Shown here: in pieces, positions 60,138 to 64,000 of the stretch
Position numbering within the stretch: the first letter of the stretch is position 1
How the letters are laid out: each line of letters starts with the position of its first letter
Source of the DNA: Bacteroides sp.
GTDB taxonomy: Bacteria > Bacteroidota > Bacteroidia > Bacteroidales > Bacteroidaceae
Reading direction: 5' to 3'
NCBI GenBank assembly: GCA_015060765.1
Contig: SUXW01000005.1
Span: 62,001-126,000 of the forward strand
DNA: 64,000 bases
The notes under the pieces: generated by a model
What the model was told of the DNA's origin: nothing
Databases searched by the model: none
What the model saw: the letters and a program-made list of their open reading frames with translations, nothing else
Program-made: the position numbers and the translations under genes

Positions 60138-60617
60138 TTAATTGTTAGACATCTGTTTCAGTTCTTCCTTAATTCGGAAGAGGCGGACGGAAACATTCTT
60201 TACCGAGATTCCTACGATGGCAGCTATCTCTTCATAGCTCATGCTTTCCAGCCAAAGAAGTACGATGGCGCGGTCGAAAGGTTTCAGTCGATGGATGCGG
60301 TCGTATAGCATCTTGATTTGCTTGGTGTCGTTGTCCTTGTCTTCAAAGAGGTTGATTTCCATCGACAGGGGAACGGTTGCGGAGCGCTTCTTTTTCCTTT
60401 CTTGAGAGATGCAGGTATTGAAGCTTACCCTCCATATCCATGTGTCGATTTTACTCTTTCCCTCGAAGGAGCTGTATCCTTTCCACAAGTTAATCAATAC
60501 TTCCTGAAAGAGGTCGTTTACCTCGTCGGAATCCTTGGAGAACATGAAGCACACGGTATAGATGGTGTTCTTATGTTCCCGAACCATTTGCGCAAATGCG
60601 GTTTCCATTGTTTTCAT
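60138..60617 (-). CDS. ECF-type RNA polymerase sigma factor
   Basis: The 159-residue protein has region 2 (YTVCFMFSKDSDEVNDLFQE; NLWKGYSSFEGKSKIDTWI) and region 4 with a helix-turn-helix (FDRAIVLLWLESMSYEEIAA; GISVKNVSVRLFRIKEELKQM). This is a SigJ/ECF-group sigma factor likely responding to an envelope signal. Starts at 60617 and 60608 are both possible. The neighbouring membrane gene 13 bases downstream is the probable partner. A minus-strand TATCTTTG box is at 60672-60679. Confidence 0.9.
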   Translation of the reverse strand: MKTMETAFAQMVREHKNTIYTVCFMFSKDSDEVNDLFQEVLINLWKGYSSFEGKSKIDTWIWRVSFNTCISQERKKKRSATVPLSMEINLFEDKDNDTKQIKMLYDRIHRLKPFDRAIVLLWLESMSYEEIAAIVGISVKNVSVRLFRIKEELKQMSNN

Positions 60618-60671
60618 CTTTCTTTTCCGAATATTTTTTACCCGTTAGACGCACGAAGTTTGGAATAACTA

Positions 60672-60679
60672 CAAAGATA
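60672..60679 (-). promoter_or_regulatory. -7 promoter element of the ECF sigma operon
   Basis: The minus strand reads TATCTTTG, 54 bases before the sigma-factor ATG. Confidence 0.5.
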
Positions 60680-60746
60680 ATCGAAAATCTATCAAAAAAT
60701 ATAGTATTACCGCCATTTTACTGGGTGGGGTTTCTTTAGAATTCTT

Positions 60747-60754
60747 TATCTTTG
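60747..60754 (+). promoter_or_regulatory. -7 promoter element of fucO
   Basis: TATCTTTG followed by TCC matches TAnnTTTG, 33 bases before the fucO ATG. Confidence 0.6.
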
Positions 60755-60787
60755 TCCAAACTCATCAATTAAATTAAAGATAATACC

Positions 60788-61942
60788 ATGATTAACAGAT
60801 TTGTGTTGAACGAAGTATCTTACTTCGGACCGGGTGCACGTGAAGTGCTTCCACAAGAAATCAAGCGTTTGGGATTGAATAAGGCATTTGTTGCTACCGA
60901 TAAGGATTTGATCAAGTTCGGTGTGGCCGACAAGGTGCTCAAGGTGCTCGAAGTGGCCAATATCCCTTATGAAATCTTCAGTGAAATCAAACCGAATCCT
61001 ACCGTGAGCAACGTAAAGGCAGGTGTTGAAGCCTTTGCCAAGTCGGGTGCCGACTTTATTCTGGCCATTGGTGGTGGTTCTTCCATCGATACTTCCAAAG
61101 CTATCGGTATCATTACCAACAATCCTGAATTCAGCGATGTAGTGTCTCTCGAAGGTGTGGCTCCTACCAAGAAGAAATCCGTGCCCATCATTGCATTGCC
61201 CACTACTGCCGGTACAGCTGCCGAAGTGACCATCAACTACGTGATTACTGACGAAGAAAACCAGAAGAAGATGGTGTGCGTTGACCCCAACGATATTCCA
61301 GCCATCGCTATCGTCGATGCCGAATTGATGTACACCTTGCCGAAGAGCCTGACTGCTGCCACCGGTCTCGATGCCTTGACACATGCCATCGAAGGTTTGA
61401 TTACCAAAGGGGCTTGGGAAATGAGTGATATGTTCGAAATCAAGGCTATCGAAATGATTGCCCGTCACTTGGAAACAGCCGTATTCGAACCTACCAATGC
61501 CGAAGCCCGCAACGGTATGGCTGTAGCCCAATACATCGCTGGTATGGCATTCTCTAACGTAGGTCTTGGTGTGGTTCATGGTATGGCCCATCCACTTGGT
61601 GCTATCTTCGATATTCCTCACGGTGTGGCCAATGCATTATTGCTCCCTACTATCATGGAATTCAACATGCCATCTGCATTGCCTAAGTATGTAGACATTG
61701 CCAAGGCCATGAATGTCTATAAGGATGGTATGACTCAAGAAGAAGCTGCTCAGGCAGCTGTCGATGCCGTGAAAGCCCTTTCTATCAAGGTAGGTATTCC
61801 ACAACACTTGTCAGAACTTGGCATCAAGGAAGAAGACCTTCCACGCTTGGCTGCTTCTGCCATTGCTGATGTTTGTACACCGGGCAATCCACGTGAAGTG
61901 ACCGAAGAAATCATCCTTGAACTTTATAAGAAGGTATATTGA
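60788..61942 (+). CDS. fucO: Lactaldehyde reductase / iron-containing alcohol dehydrogenase FucO
   Basis: The 384-residue protein belongs to the iron-dependent alcohol dehydrogenase family. Cofactor motif AIGGGSSIDTSKAIGI is present, and metal ligands lie in AATGLDALTHAIEG and VVHGMAHPLGAIFDIPHG. FucO reduces lactaldehyde to 1,2-propanediol during fucose or rhamnose fermentation. The match to FucO rather than a generic alcohol dehydrogenase is by overall layout. It has its own promoter and a strong terminator; codon bias is strong. No fucose operon adjoins it. Confidence 0.88.
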   Translation: MINRFVLNEVSYFGPGAREVLPQEIKRLGLNKAFVATDKDLIKFGVADKVLKVLEVANIPYEIFSEIKPNPTVSNVKAGVEAFAKSGADFILAIGGGSSIDTSKAIGIITNNPEFSDVVSLEGVAPTKKKSVPIIALPTTAGTAAEVTINYVITDEENQKKMVCVDPNDIPAIAIVDAELMYTLPKSLTAATGLDALTHAIEGLITKGAWEMSDMFEIKAIEMIARHLETAVFEPTNAEARNGMAVAQYIAGMAFSNVGLGVVHGMAHPLGAIFDIPHGVANALLLPTIMEFNMPSALPKYVDIAKAMNVYKDGMTQEEAAQAAVDAVKALSIKVGIPQHLSELGIKEEDLPRLAASAIADVCTPGNPREVTEEIILELYKKVY

Positions 61943-61950
61943 TAGCTTTA

Positions 61951-61978
61951 AAAGGGGAGTGTCATCACACTCCCTTTT
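61951..61978 (+). terminator. Terminator of fucO
   Basis: GGGAGTGT (61955-61962) pairs with ACACTCCC (61967-61974) around loop CATC, flanked by an A-run and TTTT. It overlaps the last bases of the convergent DUF2851 gene. Confidence 0.82.
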
Positions 61979-63242
61979 ATCTTCTCTTCAGATATTCATA
62001 ACCGAAGCGGCAATATAGGCATTTCTTCTTGTCGCAATACTCTTTCTTCAGTTGGATAAGCGCCTGACTGTCTCCTGCATGTTGGGCGGTAAGTCCGCAT
62101 TGTTTCCATAAACGGATGATGTAATTGTTCTCGGGTTTCAATGTTTCGAGGAAATTGAGGGCCCGCGCACAGAGGGTATCGTTGCCTCTGTGCATGCCGT
62201 ATGCGTAGAGGAAGGTTACTACGGTATTGATGATGAGCAAATCGAGGGATGAATCACTGAGTGTCTTAGGGTACGCGGGTGATAGTCCACCGAAAGAATA
62301 ATGAGTGAGCCAATATTCCGAAGCGCCTCCTCGAAGTAGGTCGCGTATTTCTTTCAACGTTTCCAGTTCCATGAGTTTGGAAAGCAGGTTGTATTCCCGA
62401 TAATACAGACAGGCTAATTGGGCGATGCGTATGTGTGGGAAATTGTTGGGGCGTAAGCGAAGGAAACGCCATATATTGGCATCCATGGGGGAAAGTTGGA
62501 ATTTATGAGCCAAATATTGGTATTCTCTTTTCAGCTTCAAATAGTATTCATCTCCATCGGGATCTTCCAGAATGCCGGCTTGTCCGAAGAACAAGGCCTC
62601 TACTTGAAAAAGGTTGTCGCGATGTTTGTCCACGGCCCGTAATGGAACTCGTTTGGCCCAATATTCAAAAGCTTCGCCATTTACACCAAAGCCGAAATTT
62701 CGGGCTAATGTGATAAAGAATGCATCTTCCCAATGGTTGTTGCATAGCTTGAGCCGTTCGCTAAGTTGGGCGGATTTTTGCTCCATACGTTCCACTTGCA
62801 AAGCCGACATCCACGAATGGACGGTAAACGAAGGAAGTGAGGGAATCACTCGATAGCAAGGGGGATAACTGTCAGTAACCAACAACTCCTTGTAGTTTTG
62901 CTTGAGGGATTCGGGACACTCCAATTGAAGTTGGGGAATAGGCAAACCATTGCTTCGGACCACCTCAGTATCGATGGAAGAGGCTACGTGCAGAATAACG
63001 GAATCGTAAGCACGGTCGGCATCGTGACCGTGTCTATACCAATCGGACGATTGATGGTGAATCTCTACGTTACCTACCCATAACACGCCATCCAATTTGA
63101 TCTTGGCATTGAAAAAATCGGGACCGGCATGAGGATTGCTCAAGCCAGTATCAATAATCTCGACAAGTTGTCCTGTCGATGTTCTCAACTCTTTTAGAGG
63201 CAGAATTTTGTGTTTCCACACATAATGCAATAGCTGTTCCAT
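61977..63242 (-). CDS. DUF2851 family protein
   Basis: The product is about 421 residues from ATG 63242. It has the family blocks VGNVEIHHQSSDWYRHGHD and DTGLSNPHAGPDFFNAKIKL, with a C-terminal Cys-rich stretch (YCDKKKCLYCRFG). DUF2851 is a Bacteroidetes family of unknown function. A minus-strand TATTTTTG box at 63267-63274 places the transcription start near 63260, so the upstream start at 63269 is excluded; 63251 is an alternative. It ends within the fucO terminator. Confidence 0.82.
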   Translation of the reverse strand: MEQLLHYVWKHKILPLKELRTSTGQLVEIIDTGLSNPHAGPDFFNAKIKLDGVLWVGNVEIHHQSSDWYRHGHDADRAYDSVILHVASSIDTEVVRSNGLPIPQLQLECPESLKQNYKELLVTDSYPPCYRVIPSLPSFTVHSWMSALQVERMEQKSAQLSERLKLCNNHWEDAFFITLARNFGFGVNGEAFEYWAKRVPLRAVDKHRDNLFQVEALFFGQAGILEDPDGDEYYLKLKREYQYLAHKFQLSPMDANIWRFLRLRPNNFPHIRIAQLACLYYREYNLLSKLMELETLKEIRDLLRGGASEYWLTHYSFGGLSPAYPKTLSDSSLDLLIINTVVTFLYAYGMHRGNDTLCARALNFLETLKPENNYIIRLWKQCGLTAQHAGDSQALIQLKKEYCDKKKCLYCRFGYEYLKRR

Positions 63243-63266
63243 TGTTAACATCGTGTAAATGTTCGA

Positions 63267-63274
63267 CAAAAATA
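63267..63274 (-). promoter_or_regulatory. -7 promoter element of the DUF2851 gene
   Basis: The minus strand reads TATTTTTG, 24 bases before the chosen ATG; it decides against the longer start. Confidence 0.4.
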
Positions 63275-63295
63275 AGAGTTTCAGCCGAAAAACGC

Positions 63296-63303
63296 TATCT
63301 TTG
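63296..63303 (+). promoter_or_regulatory. -7 promoter element of dapB
   Basis: TATCTTTG followed by TACCC matches TAnnTTTG, 21 bases before the dapB ATG. Confidence 0.6.
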
Positions 63304-63324
63304 TACCCAAATAATTATACAACA

Positions 63325-64000
63325 ATGAAAATAGCATTAATTGGATATGGAAAAATGGGCAAGGAAATCGAAAAGATTGCTGTAGCCCGTGGACATGAGA
63401 TAGTAAGCATCATTGATATAGACAATCAACAAGATTTTGAATCGGATGCGTTCAAGAGTGCCGATGTGGCCATTGAGTTTACCAATCCTATGGTAGCCTA
63501 CAACAACTACATGAAGACTTTTGCGGCTGGTGTAAAGCTTGTGTCAGGCAGTACCGGTTGGTTGGAAGAGCATGGTGAAGAAGTGAAGAAACTTTGTACC
63601 GAAGGGGGAAAGACTTTGTTCTGGTCGTCTAACTTCAGTCTAGGTGTAGCTATCTTCTCGGCCGTAAACAAGTACCTGGCCGGTATTATGAACAACTTCC
63701 CCGGTTATGAGGTTTCTATGGTAGAGACGCATCACGTGCATAAACTGGATGCACCGAGTGGTACAGCCATCACGTTGGCAGAAGGATTGCTCGATAATCT
63801 GGCCCGTAAGTCAAAGTGGGTGAAAGGAACATTGACGGCTCCCGATGGTACGGTAAGCGGTACAACCACTTGTGGGGCCGACGAAATTCCGGTCAGCTCC
63901 ATTCGCGAAGGTGAAGTGCCGGGTATCCATACCATCACTTATGAGTCGGATGCCGATAACATTATCATTACGCACGATGCTAAGAACCGAAAGGGATTTG
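63325..64000 (+). CDS. dapB: 4-hydroxy-tetrahydrodipicolinate reductase DapB, 3'-truncated by the window
   Basis: The first 225 residues are visible. The protein starts MKIALIGYGKMGKEIEKIA (dinucleotide-binding GxGxxG) and has VSGSTGWLEEHGEEVKKL, FWSSNFSLGVAIFSAVNKYL, and the catalytic ETHHVHKLDAPSGTAITLAE with its His and Lys. DapB reduces the dihydrodipicolinate precursor in the diaminopimelate/lysine pathway, supplying peptidoglycan. The frame is still open at base 64000. Only about 25-30 residues of the usual 250 are missing. Confidence 0.95.
   Translation, partial: MKIALIGYGKMGKEIEKIAVARGHEIVSIIDIDNQQDFESDAFKSADVAIEFTNPMVAYNNYMKTFAAGVKLVSGSTGWLEEHGEEVKKLCTEGGKTLFWSSNFSLGVAIFSAVNKYLAGIMNNFPGYEVSMVETHHVHKLDAPSGTAITLAEGLLDNLARKSKWVKGTLTAPDGTVSGTTTCGADEIPVSSIREGEVPGIHTITYESDADNIIITHDAKNRKGF

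Overview
This window looks like a chromosomal segment of a gut-type member of the Bacteroidales, most likely Bacteroidaceae (Bacteroides or Phocaeicola). The evidence is: many -7 promoter elements of the Bacteroidetes form TAnnTTTG with almost no Shine-Dalgarno sequences; lineage-typical gene strings (ftsX-DUF3098-uppP-truB-queA-folK; metK-LOG-DUF4271-hemD-rnpA-yidD-tatD; mnmG-apt-uvrC-dtd-mazG-deoC); a three-gene fumarate reductase of the anaerobic succinate pathway; fimbrillin and BspA-type surface lipoproteins; and a TonB-dependent receptor. No prophage, IS element, CRISPR array or rRNA operon was seen.

Layout. 1-4.9 kb: end of ftsX, then an envelope, tRNA-modification and folate operon, ending with a GH105 lipoprotein. 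4.9-6.3 kb: convergent MFS exporter. 6.3-12.5 kb: a SAM-riboswitch-like leader and metK, then LOG, DUF4271, hemD, rnpA, yidD, tatD and tyrS. 12.5-21.5 kb: mostly minus strand (tricorn-like S41 protease, MscS-type channel, radical SAM protein, NlpE-like lipoprotein, polA) with a tRNA-Gln. 21.6-28.6 kb: polyprenyl synthase, then the minus-strand deoC/mazG/dtd/uvrC/apt/mnmG cluster, with a parS-like site between apt and mnmG. 28.7-31.7 kb: surface cassette A. 31.7-32.3 kb: gene-poor, repeat-rich block. 32.3-44.3 kb: ybeY, TonB receptor, CoA-transferase, GH3 glycosidase, transporters and a GNAT-like protein. 44.4-50.0 kb: DUF4836 lipoprotein, type II topoisomerase B subunit, coaD and a CtpA-like protease. 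50.2-52.5 kb: surface cassette B. 52.6-64 kb: zinc peptidase, PAP2 phosphatase, frdCAB, dprA, thioesterase, ECF sigma factor with a membrane partner, fucO, DUF2851 and the start of dapB.

The most interesting content is a pair of paralogous cassettes 21 kb apart (28.73-31.37 kb and 50.18-52.53 kb). Each has a TAnnTTTG promoter, a roughly 335-nt RNA-like element ending in a U-run, a short conserved leader, a 40-47 codon ORF carrying the motif VEKGFAAS, and a fimbrillin-like lipoprotein. The lipoproteins share an architecture but have different C-terminal modules (BspA leucine-rich repeats versus an Lcl/DUF1566-like domain). The two RNA copies differ in ways that preserve helices, and the central segment can pair with either the 5' end or the 3' end, which suggests a switchable terminator controlling surface adhesins. 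I do not recognise this RNA as a named family.

Most other genes are housekeeping: cofactor and nucleotide metabolism, tRNA biology, DNA replication and repair, and anaerobic energy metabolism. Functional calls rest on reading motifs and gene order by eye; no database search was run.
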